42,677 nt of DNA from Chloroflexota bacterium (GCA_028874795.1 JAPPHT010000069.1:1-42677); one strand, 5' to 3'; positions 7,246-16,080 are shown, counted from the stretch's first letter. Numbers and translations: made by a program. Notes: generated from the letters alone by a model not told the origin.

Positions 7246-8193
7246 ATGTCCACATCATCGCACAATTGTGCTATCTGGGAAACCCCGGCAGAAAGACAGT
7301 TTAGTAGAGGAATGTATGCCTTTGATTCTCCTCGTGCGGGAGGTGCATATCTAATCGACATGGACGCTATCGACCGCGTTTCATCACTTGCGGATGAAGC
7401 TAAGGCACGGCTTACCACCATGCTTGTTGATCAGCGACGTCAGGGGATTCCGGTGCCTCAAGTGACAAGAGACACACTCTATGTCGCCTCTTCGAGTGCA
7501 TCTCTTCCTGTTTATGAACGTGCCGTCAGGTTACTACATCACTTGGCTGATTCGATTGCCATCGGCCAAACTGGGAACATGAACTGTGCCGATTACAATC
7601 TCCTGATTGCATCTGAGTCTGTTCAGTCTCATGAGGTTCGAGCTTTCCTGGGTTATCTGGAGGACAACGGGCTAATACGTTGTCGACATTCTATGGGTGG
7701 GCATTTCCTGTGTGAAATTACGGTGGACGGTTACGGAAGAATTGAAGCCATCAGCACGCGCGTTGATTCATCGCAAGCCTTCGTAGCAATGTGGATTGAC
7801 GACGACATGAAAGACATCTACGAATCGGGTATTAAATCTGCAATCGAGAGTGCTGGGTACAGCCCGTACCGTGTCGATAAGGAGATTGTACAATCCCCTG
7901 ATACTGGAAAGATAGACGATACGATAATTGCGGAGATTCGCCGCTCGCGCCTCGTGGTTGCCGATTTTACTCATGGAGAGAACGGTATCCGTGGCAGTGT
8001 CTACTATGAAGCTGGGTTCGCACATGGCCTAGGAATCCCTGTCATCTACTCATGCAGGAAAGACCAGATTGAAAAGCTGCACTTCGACACGCGGCAGTAC
8101 TATCACATTGCTTGGGAAACACCTCAAGAGCTCCGCGGAGACCTCGAGAAACGGATATTGGCCATGGTGGGTGAGGGACCCAACAAACGCTAG
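7246..8193 (+). CDS. Putative nucleotide-targeting effector: unnamed N-terminal module plus nucleoside 2-deoxyribosyltransferase-like domain
   Basis: 315 residues, ATG with AGGAG eight bases upstream. Base composition is clearly AT-richer than its neighbours (TTT, TCT and AGA codons), a sign of recent transfer. Residues about 177-305 form a Rossmann-like domain: AFVAMWIDDDM, a helix (YESGIKSAIESAGY), a DKEI turn, SRLVVADFT (235-242) and GSVYYEAGFAHGLGIPVIY (250-268). The Glu in YYEAGFA corresponds to the catalytic Glu of nucleoside 2-deoxyribosyltransferases and related TIR-like NAD/nucleotide-cleaving folds. The N-terminus has a CxIWxTPA (8-15) and DSPRAGG (27-33) motif; the middle (about 90-165) resembles a winged helix. 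Such domains occur in bacterial conflict systems, so a role as a nucleotide-depleting or nucleotide-modifying effector is inferred. A metabolic role cannot be excluded. Confidence 0.7.
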   Translation: MSTSSHNCAIWETPAERQFSRGMYAFDSPRAGGAYLIDMDAIDRVSSLADEAKARLTTMLVDQRRQGIPVPQVTRDTLYVASSSASLPVYERAVRLLHHLADSIAIGQTGNMNCADYNLLIASESVQSHEVRAFLGYLEDNGLIRCRHSMGGHFLCEITVDGYGRIEAISTRVDSSQAFVAMWIDDDMKDIYESGIKSAIESAGYSPYRVDKEIVQSPDTGKIDDTIIAEIRRSRLVVADFTHGENGIRGSVYYEAGFAHGLGIPVIYSCRKDQIEKLHFDTRQYYHIAWETPQELRGDLEKRILAMVGEGPNKR

Positions 8194-8215
8194 GGATTGC
8201 GTGTGGTAGGGCCGC

Positions 8216-8869
8216 CTACTCCGGGCGCAGCAGCCAGACGCGGGCGGACGGATGCGGCTCGCCGGTCTCAGCCTCGATGTGCATCCCCGACTCCGCGAGC
8301 ACCCAGCGCCAGTCGTCCAGCGTGTACTTGTTGTGGATGCGGAACTGCTCGAGCGCCCGCTCGTACCGCAGCTCCTCAGGATCGCCCGGCTCGACCAGGC
8401 GGCGTGCGATGTAGTCCCGCATCGGCTCGCGGAACCAATCGAACAGCAGGATGTGCCCGCCCGGCTTCAGCACGCGCGAAGCCTGCTCCCTCAGGAACAT
8501 GAACGGGTCGTCGAACGTGTGGAGCACCGCCGCTATCGTCAGCAGGTCGACGGACGCGTCGTCATAGGGCAGCTGAGAAGTCTCGACGTTCGCCAGCACG
8601 ATCGAGGGCGCCGGCCCCCCATAGTCCAAGGCGCGGGCGTTCTCGACCATCGCCTCGTTGGCGTCGACGCCGTGGAGCGTCGCTTCCGGCAGACGCGCGG
8701 AGAGGTCGCGAAGGAAGAGGCCGGGCCCCGGCCCCACGTCCACGATCACGGGTGCGGGCGGAAGGACGGGTGCTACCTGTTCGTCCCAGAACCGCCAGAA
8801 GGCCTCGTTGAAGCGCACCGAGTAGCGCTCGATCTGGCGGCGCAGGGCACGATCGTCGCGCTGCGTCAT
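8216..8869 (-). CDS. Class I SAM-dependent methyltransferase (second of a tandem pair)
   Basis: 217 residues. The Rossmann SAM-binding core is visible: VIVDVGPGPGLFLRDL (motif I, GPGPG), the acidic HGVDANE after strand 2, and VDLLTIAAVLHTFDDP (motif IV region) followed by LRPGG-type VLKPGGHILLFDW. This is the methyltransferase 11/25 type, acting on small molecules in the cytoplasm; the acceptor is unknown. The start at 8869 overlaps the upstream methyltransferase stop as ATGA, so the two are translationally coupled. It shares FW-FWD/FFD, GPGLxLxDLxxRLPxATL and the C-terminal DxWRWxLAESG pattern with that neighbour, so they are tandem duplicates. Confidence 0.88.
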   Translation of the reverse strand: MTQRDDRALRRQIERYSVRFNEAFWRFWDEQVAPVLPPAPVIVDVGPGPGLFLRDLSARLPEATLHGVDANEAMVENARALDYGGPAPSIVLANVETSQLPYDDASVDLLTIAAVLHTFDDPFMFLREQASRVLKPGGHILLFDWFREPMRDYIARRLVEPGDPEELRYERALEQFRIHNKYTLDDWRWVLAESGMHIEAETGEPHPSARVWLLRPE

Positions 8870-9510
8870 CGCGGCACGCTCGCGAGAGCCACGTGGCTGA
8901 TGCGAGGGTGTGCCTCGCCGACGAGCTCGAACCCGCTTTCGGCCAGCAGCCAGCGCCACTCGTCCACCGTGAACCGGTTGTGGTACGGCTGGACGCCCAT
9001 GAGCGCCGGGTCGGCGTCGAGCCCGCCGCGGTTCTCGATGTAGTCGGCGAGGGTCTGTCGCCGCCAGTCGTACAGGAGGTACACACCGCCGGGTCTGAGC
9101 GTCCGACGCACCTCAGCGAACAACACGAGGGGGTTGTCCAGGAAGCAGGTCACGCTCGCCGTGACGCAGAGGTCGAGCGACGCGTTCTCGACAGGGTACG
9201 GCGCATCGTTCAGGTCGTGCTGCTCGAAAGATGGAGCACCGCCGGAGAATTCGAGCGCCTGCGCGTTCGCGAGCATGGCGTCGGACACGTCGACGCCGAG
9301 CAGCGTTGCGCCGGGAAGGCGAAGCGCCAGGTCCTGCAGGAGCAGCCCCGGTCCGCAGCCGAGGTCGGCGATGGCAGGCGCGTCGCCGATGCGGGGGAGT
9401 ACGGCGGAGTCGAAGAACGCCCAGAACTCGGGCGGGTAGCGGCGTCCACGGCTGGACGACATCCGCTCCACCATCGCGTTCTCGTTCCAGCGGGAGTCGG
9501 CGGTGGTCAT
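8866..9510 (-). CDS. Class I SAM-dependent methyltransferase (first of a tandem pair)
   Basis: 214 residues. Motifs: IADLGCGPGLLLQDLALRLP (GCGPG), LGVDVSDAM, SLDLCVTASVTCFLDNPL and LRPGGVYLLYDW. It starts eight bases after the CMD-family gene stop, with GGAGG across that stop, so the three leftward genes (CMD-like, this, and the 8216 gene) form an operon. It is paralogous to the next gene. The conserved DEWRWLLAESGF near the C-terminus is shared by both copies and may form a substrate lid. The two enzymes could act successively or as a heterodimer; the acceptor is unknown. Confidence 0.88.
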   Translation of the reverse strand: MTTADSRWNENAMVERMSSSRGRRYPPEFWAFFDSAVLPRIGDAPAIADLGCGPGLLLQDLALRLPGATLLGVDVSDAMLANAQALEFSGGAPSFEQHDLNDAPYPVENASLDLCVTASVTCFLDNPLVLFAEVRRTLRPGGVYLLYDWRRQTLADYIENRGGLDADPALMGVQPYHNRFTVDEWRWLLAESGFELVGEAHPRISHVALASVPR

Positions 9511-9517
9511 ACCCGGG

Positions 9518-9928
9518 CTACGCCTCCATCTTGACGGCTACGCCCTGCTCCTTGAAGACGTCGCTCGCGGCCTGCATGGCGTTGAACGCGGCGGGCAGGC
9601 CTGCATAAGGGATCGCCTGCAGGAAGACCTCAGCAATCTCCTCCGGCGCGATGCCGAGGTGCAGCGCGTAGCGCGTATAGGCCCCGACCTGCGGAGTGCG
9701 CCCCAGCGCCGTCATCATGCCGAGCACGATCATGCAGCGGGTCCTGAGGTCGATGCGTTCCCGCGACCATATCTCTCCAAAGTTGTACCCGATGACGAAG
9801 TCTTCCAACCCCGGGACCATGTCCAGCCCCGCGGCATTGCCGGTGCTCCGCGAGCCTTCCGAGCCGCTGATGGCCTTCCGTACCGCGCGACCGCGCGCCT
9901 TGCTCTCCTCCGCCTGGTGCAGCGTCAT
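9518..9928 (-). CDS. Carboxymuconolactone decarboxylase-family protein
   Basis: 136 residues, ATG with AAGGAGG nine bases upstream. The all-helical CMD fold is recognisable from FVIGYNFGEIWSR, RTRCMIVLGMMTALGR and YALHLGIAPEEIAEVFLQAIPYAGLPAAFNA. The helix carrying His in YALHLG plus the EEI segment match the PcaC branch, which lacks the CxxC thiol pair of AhpD, so a peroxidase role is unlikely. PcaC decarboxylates gamma-carboxymuconolactone in protocatechuate breakdown, but many family members have other or unknown roles. It heads the operon with the two methyltransferases. That pairing suggests a small-molecule modification pathway rather than beta-ketoadipate catabolism, and no other pca genes are near. 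Confidence 0.85.
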   Translation of the reverse strand: MTLHQAEESKARGRAVRKAISGSEGSRSTGNAAGLDMVPGLEDFVIGYNFGEIWSRERIDLRTRCMIVLGMMTALGRTPQVGAYTRYALHLGIAPEEIAEVFLQAIPYAGLPAAFNAMQAASDVFKEQGVAVKMEA

Positions 9929-10015
9929 TGAACAGTCCTCCTTGCAAGTGAACGTGTGCGCCGTGTCTGTGCCCGGCGGGCGCGATGCTACACGAGAAGG
10001 CGCGGTTTCGCCGCG

Positions 10016-12604
10016 TCACGAGAGCGAGAACGTCGAGCCGTCGGCCCCGCGCGAGACCTCGATGCGCACCGGGAACGCTTCCTTGATGTCGTCCATGTGG
10101 GTGATGACGAGGATGCGCTCGAACCGGTCCTCGATCGCCTGGATGACCTCGAGGATGCGGTCGCGTCCCTCGGCGTCCTGCGTGCCGAACCCCTCGTCGA
10201 TGAAGAGCGTCGGCAGCGGCGCGCCCGAGCGCCAGGCGAGCACCTTGCTGAGCGCGATGCGCACCGCGAAGTCGATGCGGAAGCGCTCGCCACCGCTGAA
10301 CATTTCGTAGGCACGGGAGCCGAGCTCGTCCGCGATGACGATCTCGAGCGTCTCGACTGCATCGCCGCCGCTCCTGCGTTCCTTCTGCGTCTCCAGCTTC
10401 AGCGTCATCCTGCCGTCTGTCATGCGGCGCAGCAGATCGTTGGCCTCGTCTTCCAGGCGCGGGATGGCGGCCTCCATCAGGAGCGCCTGGACGCCGCCCT
10501 TGCCGAACGCGAGCGCCAGCTCCGCGTACGCGCTCGCCTCACCGGTCAACGTGTCGCGCTGAGCCTCAGCCTCCGCAAGATCGGCGGCGGCCTGCTCTAT
10601 CTGGTGCATCTCATTCTCCAGCGAGCCCTTGAGGGCCTGCAGGCCGTCGCGCGCCGCGGACGCGGTCCGCAGTTGCTCCTGGACCTGGCTGCGCTGCGCT
10701 GTCCACGAGGGCAGTTCCGCCAGTTCATCCGCTATCGCAGCGCTCGCCTGCTCGGCGCGGGCAGCGTCGCTGGCCGCCTCCGACGCTCGTACGCGGGCAC
10801 GTTCGAGCGCGGCCGCATCGTCGTCCATACGATCGCGCGCCGCGACAAGCGCCAGCCGCTCCTCCTCCCAGTGGGCGAGTCCCTGCACCTGCATCTCCGC
10901 CGCGTTGAGCGCCGCGGGGTCGAACGAGAGCCCGACAAGCCGCTCCTGCAGGCCTCTCGCCGCCGCCTGCGCTTCATGGGCGTATGCGCCGTTCGCCAGC
11001 GCAGTCTCGTTCTCGCGAAGCAGGGGTACGGCCTGCTTCAACTGCACACCTGCCCGCTCGGCCTCCTCCACCCGCACCGCCAGACGGCTCTGCTCCTCCG
11101 CGATGTGCTGCTGCTCGGCGGCGAGTTCGCGTTGGGCGCGATCCACGCCTGCCGCGGCCTCGCCCGCCTGTCGTTCCAACTCCTCCACGCGCTGCTTCTG
11201 CACCTTGTGACGCTGGAGCAGCCCCTCTATCTCGCTCTCATAGGCCGTGCGAATCCGCTCCACGCCGTCCGGTCCCAGCTGAGTGCTACAGAGCGGGCAA
11301 GTCGTGCCGTCCGCGTGCTCGTGGCCAAGCACGTTGAGTTTGCTCCTTAGTTCCCTGCCATTCTGCTCCACCTGCTCGTTGTCGAGCCGGAGCGTCTGCG
11401 CTTCGAGTTCGAGTTGCCGCCGCGACTCCTCAGCCTGTGCCGCGTCGTTCCGACGGCTCTCCGTCGCCGCCTGACGTTCGGTCAACTCGTCCTGCGCACG
11501 CTGGAGCGACGGCAGCGACTCCGCTCGTGGCATGAGTTGCGTGTCGATATGCTGGCGTTGCGCCTGTATGTCGCTTTCCAGCCGGGCGCGGGCGTGCACG
11601 ATGGCGCTCTCCAGCGGCGCAAGCTCCGTCTGGAGCGCGTACGCCTGCTGTGCCGCACCCGCGAGCGACTTCGCGTGCTCGCGCGCCGCTTCCAAGGCCG
11701 CGACCCCCTGATCGATCTCACTGGCGCGCTCGATAGTGCGCTGCCACCCGACGAGGCGCTGGTTCAGAGTCGCAGCCTCAGTCTCTTCATCGGTCTGCCG
11801 CTGGCGCGCGCGACGGGCCTGCGCGTCCTGTTCGTCCCGTTCGATCTGTCGCCTCTCGAGGTGAGCAACCCTGTCGCGGAGCAGTTGCAGCCGCTCCGCG
11901 AGGCCGTTCACGGAAGTGACGGCTTCGGCAAGGTCGCGCTCAGCTTCGGCCAGCGCCCCGCGCGTGTCGCCGGCTCTCGCGGCGCGCTCGCGCAGGCGGT
12001 CGACGTTGATGGCGTTCGCATCGAGCCTGGCACGCGCGTCGCGTCCGCGGAGGCGGGCACGCTCCGCGAGCTCGTCGTACCGCCCAAGTCCAAGCACCTT
12101 CGCGAGGACGTCCTTCCGTACGCTAGGCGTGGCCATCGTGAACTCGTCGGCGCGTCCCTGCACGAGGAAGGCGCTGTTCACGAACGTCCCATAGTCCATG
12201 TTGATGATCCGCTCGATCTCCGATTCCGTCGCCCTGATGGTGTCCCCCGTGATGGCGCGAAACTCTCCCCCCGCGGTCTGTACCGCGAGCTCCAGTGAAC
12301 TCTGCGGGTTACGCCTGGCCTGGGAGTAGCGCCGGGAGACGCGGTAGCGTTCGCTGCCGACGTCGAATACCAGCTCAACCCGCATCTCGGTCTGGCCGTG
12401 GTGAAGGAGCTGCTCGTGCCGCTGGCCTCGGGCCTTCCCCCAAAGCGCCCATGTAACCGCGTCCAGGAGGGCGGACTTTCCGTTCCCATTCGGCCCGCAC
12501 AGGCACGCGACGCGGATGCCCTCAAGATGAAGCGTGGGGGCGGCATCGCGGTAGGAGAGGAAGTTGGAGAGCGAGAGGCTTATGGGAAGCAATGCAGTTC
12601 GCAC
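10016..12604 (-). CDS. sbcC: Rad50/SbcC-type SMC-like ATPase
   Basis: 862 residues, the size of the shorter Rad50/SbcC proteins. Walker A GPNGNGKS is at residues 37-44. A long coiled coil leads to a CPLC zinc hook (about 436-439), then a second coiled coil, the ABC signature FSGGERFRIDFAVRIALSK (from 769) and Walker B TLFIDEGFGTQD (from 799), followed by the VITHMDD switch. These proteins pair with the SbcD/Mre11 nuclease to process DNA double-strand ends and hairpins. The GTG start at 12604 lacks a good ribosome site; the N-terminal strand ISLSLSNFLSYRDA fixes the start approximately. The partner sbcD, usually immediately upstream, is absent here; a metallopeptidase gene occupies that place, 39 bp away. 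Confidence 0.93.
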   Translation of the reverse strand: MRTALLPISLSLSNFLSYRDAAPTLHLEGIRVACLCGPNGNGKSALLDAVTWALWGKARGQRHEQLLHHGQTEMRVELVFDVGSERYRVSRRYSQARRNPQSSLELAVQTAGGEFRAITGDTIRATESEIERIINMDYGTFVNSAFLVQGRADEFTMATPSVRKDVLAKVLGLGRYDELAERARLRGRDARARLDANAINVDRLRERAARAGDTRGALAEAERDLAEAVTSVNGLAERLQLLRDRVAHLERRQIERDEQDAQARRARQRQTDEETEAATLNQRLVGWQRTIERASEIDQGVAALEAAREHAKSLAGAAQQAYALQTELAPLESAIVHARARLESDIQAQRQHIDTQLMPRAESLPSLQRAQDELTERQAATESRRNDAAQAEESRRQLELEAQTLRLDNEQVEQNGRELRSKLNVLGHEHADGTTCPLCSTQLGPDGVERIRTAYESEIEGLLQRHKVQKQRVEELERQAGEAAAGVDRAQRELAAEQQHIAEEQSRLAVRVEEAERAGVQLKQAVPLLRENETALANGAYAHEAQAAARGLQERLVGLSFDPAALNAAEMQVQGLAHWEEERLALVAARDRMDDDAAALERARVRASEAASDAARAEQASAAIADELAELPSWTAQRSQVQEQLRTASAARDGLQALKGSLENEMHQIEQAAADLAEAEAQRDTLTGEASAYAELALAFGKGGVQALLMEAAIPRLEDEANDLLRRMTDGRMTLKLETQKERRSGGDAVETLEIVIADELGSRAYEMFSGGERFRIDFAVRIALSKVLAWRSGAPLPTLFIDEGFGTQDAEGRDRILEVIQAIEDRFERILVITHMDDIKEAFPVRIEVSRGADGSTFSLS

Positions 12605-12643
12605 CGACAGGAGATGGCCGGATTCTAGCAGCGCACGGTCCCA

Positions 12644-13903
12644 CTACGGACGCCAGCCCGCCTCCCGGGCCAGGCGTTCCAGTTCTCCAGCCTCGTCGAT
12701 GACGGCGACGCGGTCCAGGAACTCTGCGAGGTCCGCTGAGTCCACGCGGATAGTCCGCAACTGCGGCTCAATCGGGCTGATCGACGCCGGGCTGTCCGCG
12801 TAGGTGCCGTGGAACGCGAACCAGGCGGTGTTCAGCTTGCGGATGTTGTGGCCCTGTTCTACGAACCGCAACCGCCGCTCTTCCAGGTATGCCTCCGCCT
12901 CGTCGACCTTCCCCGCTTCCAGCAACTCTTCCAGCCGGGCACGCGTCTCCCGCATCTCGTACCGGAAGTCGAACACGCCCGGCTCCGGTGTTGGCCTGGG
13001 CTCACCAACCCTGGGGGGTTGCCAAGGTTCGCGGGTCACCACCTCGCCGGTCAGCAGCTCGAACGCGAGGTCGCTCAACTCCTCCGCGGCGATGTTGGCG
13101 ACGGTCTCGTTCACGCTCGTCAGCTCGCCACCGGCGAACCACGCACGGCCCAATGGATGGAAGATGAGCCAGTGGTGCACCCACTCGTGGCTGGCAACGA
13201 ACAGCGCGCCGCGGAGCGACGTGTCCGGCGTCACCTGCGCGGGATACGTCGCTACCCCGCCGATGCGCGCAACGATCGCGGAGACGTTGTCATCCAGAGC
13301 CTCCACCTTTCGCTCCAACTCATCCTGCTCAGGCAGGCTGATGTCGGAGGTCAGCAGCCGGTCGTCCAAGCGGACGATGGCGTCGCGAGGCGAGCGCACC
13401 AAGACGTGCCCGCCCTCCTGGAATGCAAAGTCCACCGGGGGCCAGCGTACGGGCCCGAACCGCGAAATGACGCCCAGATCGTCGGCGCTCCGAGATATCG
13501 CACCCTCGAGCGTCTCCTCCACCAGGGGCGAAAGTGCGGTGCGGCGGCGCTCCAGTCGCGTACGCTCCACCTCCAGCACCTCGACCTCCGCGTCGGACGC
13601 GCCGTCTGCAAGAGCGCGCTCAATCTCCCGGCGCTTGGCGCTCATCTCGTGGCTGACGCGGAAGAACTCCTCCACGCGCTCAAGCCGTTCCTCGTCGTCA
13701 GTGCGGCTGAAGACGCCCACGGCCAGCCGGAACCACTTGTCCGGAAAGTGGGTTATCTCCCAACGTACCAGGTCTTGCTCATAAGGACCTGAAGTGCGAT
13801 GCAGTTCAATGATGGCATCGCCACGCCCGACTCCCGCAGCCACCAGGAGCATCGCGGCAAGCGCCCACAGCCCGAGCGTATAGTTGCCTTTCAGCGCGCG
13901 CAT
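12644..13903 (-). CDS. Membrane-anchored HExxH metallopeptidase-like protein
   Basis: 419 residues with an N-terminal hydrophobic anchor or signal (residues 9-27, LGLWALAAMLLVAAGVG). Residues about 70-130 are a charged helical hairpin. The zinc motif HEWVH is at 239-243, followed by NETVANIAAEE (265-275), whose Glu is the likely third ligand of a gluzincin-type site. The remainder is helical and charged, with a second coiled segment (about 315-350). It is predicted to act outside the cytoplasmic membrane on an unknown substrate. It shares only the HExxH-E plan, not overall sequence, with the lipoprotein at 617-2443. It is first in the leftward block ahead of the SbcC-like gene and is divergent from the EF-G-like gene. 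Confidence 0.75.
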   Translation of the reverse strand: MRALKGNYTLGLWALAAMLLVAAGVGRGDAIIELHRTSGPYEQDLVRWEITHFPDKWFRLAVGVFSRTDDEERLERVEEFFRVSHEMSAKRREIERALADGASDAEVEVLEVERTRLERRRTALSPLVEETLEGAISRSADDLGVISRFGPVRWPPVDFAFQEGGHVLVRSPRDAIVRLDDRLLTSDISLPEQDELERKVEALDDNVSAIVARIGGVATYPAQVTPDTSLRGALFVASHEWVHHWLIFHPLGRAWFAGGELTSVNETVANIAAEELSDLAFELLTGEVVTREPWQPPRVGEPRPTPEPGVFDFRYEMRETRARLEELLEAGKVDEAEAYLEERRLRFVEQGHNIRKLNTAWFAFHGTYADSPASISPIEPQLRTIRVDSADLAEFLDRVAVIDEAGELERLAREAGWRP

Positions 13904-13956
13904 CCGCTAGTCTCCGCCTCGTCGTTCCGGCCCCTGCGCACGCTGCCAATCGCGCG

Positions 13957-13985
13957 TTGCACGTTCGTGGCCGGATAACTATTAT
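13957..13985 (+). promoter_or_regulatory. Sigma70-type promoter of the EF-G-like gene
   Basis: TTGCAC (13957-13962) and TATTAT (13980-13985) are separated by exactly 17 bases, 43 bases before the GTG at 14028. A transcript would begin at about 13992, which rules out the upstream in-frame GTG at 13989 as a usable start. Confidence 0.65.
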
Positions 13986-14027
13986 GCCGTGCAGACCCAC
14001 TCCGGCGTTCAAGGGGAGGCGCCTATC

Positions 14028-16058
14028 GTGGAACAGTTCACGACCCAGAAGATCCGCAACGTAGCGCTCCTGGCGCACTCAGGCGCAGGCAAGACGTCGC
14101 TCGCGGAGGCGATGCTCCACTCGACCCAGGCCATCAACCGCCCGGGGCGCGTCGAAGACGGCAACACCGCTTCCGACTTCGAGCCCGAAGAGCAGCGAAG
14201 GCAGACCAGCCTGCAGATCTCGATCCTCCCGTGCGTCTGGAAGGGTGTGAAGATCAACGTGATCGACACACCCGGATACGCGGACTTCATGGGAGAGACC
14301 GTTTCAGCGCTGCGCGCCGCGGACGCCGCGGTGATCGTGCTCTCCGCGCCCGGCGGAGTAGAGGTGGGCGCGGAGCTCGCATGGCACCGGGTGCGTGAGC
14401 TCGGTATCCCGGCCATCGTGTTCGTCAACAAGATGGACCGAGAGCACGCCGACTACGAGTCCACGATGGCGCAGGTCCGCTCGCACTTCGGTACGCGGTG
14501 CGCGCCCATCAACCTGCCCATCGGCGCGGAGGCTGCGTTCAGTGGCGTGGCAAGCTGCGTCGGGGGCAGCGCACCCCCTGGTATGGAAGACGACATGGTC
14601 GCAGCGAAGGACCAGCTCGCCGAGGCCGTCGCCGAGACCGACGACGACCTCACGATGAAGTTCCTGGACGAGGGCGAGCTCAGCGACGACGAGATAGCGC
14701 AGGGCCTGGTCATCGGCGTAAGGACGGGACAGACCGTCCCCGTGCTTGCAGGCTCCTCCATCACCGAAGTGGGGATCAAGGAGTTGATGGACGCCATCGT
14801 GGACTACATCCCCTCCCCCGCCGAGGTTCCGGCCGTAGACGCCACGAAGAACGGAGCGGACCTGGAGCTGACCGCAGACGCGGGCGGGCCGCTTGCCGCG
14901 TTCATCTTCAAGACGACCGCCGACCCCTTCGTGGGGAAGCTCTCCTTCTTCCGTGTGATGAGCGGCACGTTCTCCGCGAACGGCGAGGTGTTCGACAGCG
15001 GTTCGGGAGAGACTGAGCGCATAGGCCAGGTGTTCGTACCCGTAGGCAAGAGGCAAGAGAGCGTCCCGAGCCTGGCGGCGGGAGACATCGGCAGCGTTTC
15101 CAAGCTTGCGCATGCAGTTACCGGCGACACCCTCACGACGAAAGCCGATGCGGTCTCCCTCCCACGCATGGCGTTTCCGGAGCCCGTCTTCCGCATAGCC
15201 GTGCACCCCAAGAGCAAGGCGGACTTTGAGAAGCTCTCCTCCTCGCTGGCGCGTCTTACCGAAGAAGATCCATCACTCGTTCTGAACCGCGACCAGGCTA
15301 CAGGCGAACTCGTCATAGCAGGCCAGGGCAACACGCACATGGAGGTCATGGCGGAGCGTGCGAAGCGCAAGTTCGGCGTAGAGCTGGAGCTCGCACCGCC
15401 GCGCGTGGCATACCGCGAGACCATCTCTCGCGTCACGAATGTCGAATACAAGCACAAGAAGCAGACCGGCGGCCACGGCCAGTACGGGCACGTGCTGCTG
15501 CGGCTGGAGCCTCGCGGGAGGGGTGAAGGATTCGAGTTCGCTTCAGAGGTCGTTGGGGGGAACGTGCCACGCGAGTACGTCCCCGCCGTTGAGAAGGGCA
15601 TCCAGAAGACGATGGAGGAGGGCGCGCTTGCGGGCTTCCCGATCGTGGACGTGAAAGTGGTTCTAACGGACGGGAGTTCGCACTCAGTGGACTCGTCCGG
15701 TCAGAGTTTCGAGATCGCCGGCAGCATGGCGATGAAGAAGGGCGTGGTGGAAGCCTCGCCCACTCTACTGGAGCCCGTGATGCGCATGGCCATAGAAGCG
15801 CCAGAGCAGTTCGCAGGCGCGGTAGTGAGTGACCTGAATACACGACGCGCGCACATATCGGGCATGACCCCGGTGAGCGGCGTCGCTCACATCGAAGCCG
15901 AGGTGCCGCAATCTGAGGCGCAGCAGTACTCAACCCATCTGCGGGCGCTCACGCAGGGACGCGGGACCCTTTCCATGCAGTTCGACCATTACGGCGAGGT
16001 CCCTGCGCACCTGACTCCGAAGATCGTGGAGGAGTCCCAGGAGCCGGCCAAGGCATAA
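14028..16058 (+). CDS. Elongation factor G-like translational GTPase
   Basis: 676 residues from GTG 14028, chosen because GGGAGG lies eight bases upstream and the promoter sits just before it. The G domain begins NVALLAHSGAGKTSLAEAML; here AHSGAGKT replaces the AHIDAGKT of canonical EF-G. It continues with DTPGYADF (G3) and NKMD (G4). Domains II-V follow, including GGHGQYGHVLLRLEPRGRG of domain IV and a C-terminal ferredoxin-like domain V. The HSGAGKT type marks the EF-G2/EF-G-like paralogue group whose members may lack full translocase activity. Canonical EF-G normally lies with rpsL, rpsG and tuf, none of which are present, supporting a paralogue. It could still substitute for EF-G. Confidence 0.92.
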   Translation: MEQFTTQKIRNVALLAHSGAGKTSLAEAMLHSTQAINRPGRVEDGNTASDFEPEEQRRQTSLQISILPCVWKGVKINVIDTPGYADFMGETVSALRAADAAVIVLSAPGGVEVGAELAWHRVRELGIPAIVFVNKMDREHADYESTMAQVRSHFGTRCAPINLPIGAEAAFSGVASCVGGSAPPGMEDDMVAAKDQLAEAVAETDDDLTMKFLDEGELSDDEIAQGLVIGVRTGQTVPVLAGSSITEVGIKELMDAIVDYIPSPAEVPAVDATKNGADLELTADAGGPLAAFIFKTTADPFVGKLSFFRVMSGTFSANGEVFDSGSGETERIGQVFVPVGKRQESVPSLAAGDIGSVSKLAHAVTGDTLTTKADAVSLPRMAFPEPVFRIAVHPKSKADFEKLSSSLARLTEEDPSLVLNRDQATGELVIAGQGNTHMEVMAERAKRKFGVELELAPPRVAYRETISRVTNVEYKHKKQTGGHGQYGHVLLRLEPRGRGEGFEFASEVVGGNVPREYVPAVEKGIQKTMEEGALAGFPIVDVKVVLTDGSSHSVDSSGQSFEIAGSMAMKKGVVEASPTLLEPVMRMAIEAPEQFAGAVVSDLNTRRAHISGMTPVSGVAHIEAEVPQSEAQQYSTHLRALTQGRGTLSMQFDHYGEVPAHLTPKIVEESQEPAKA

Positions 16059-16080
16059 CCAGCCGCTGGCCTTTCTCTCT

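Noticed and set aside
9518-9928. CMD-family protein as AhpD peroxidase
   Set aside because: The CxxC thiol pair of AhpD is absent.
9956-11350. Long plus-strand frame opposite the SbcC-like gene
   Set aside because: Arg/Leu-rich shadow frame; the minus-strand protein has complete ABC ATPase motifs.
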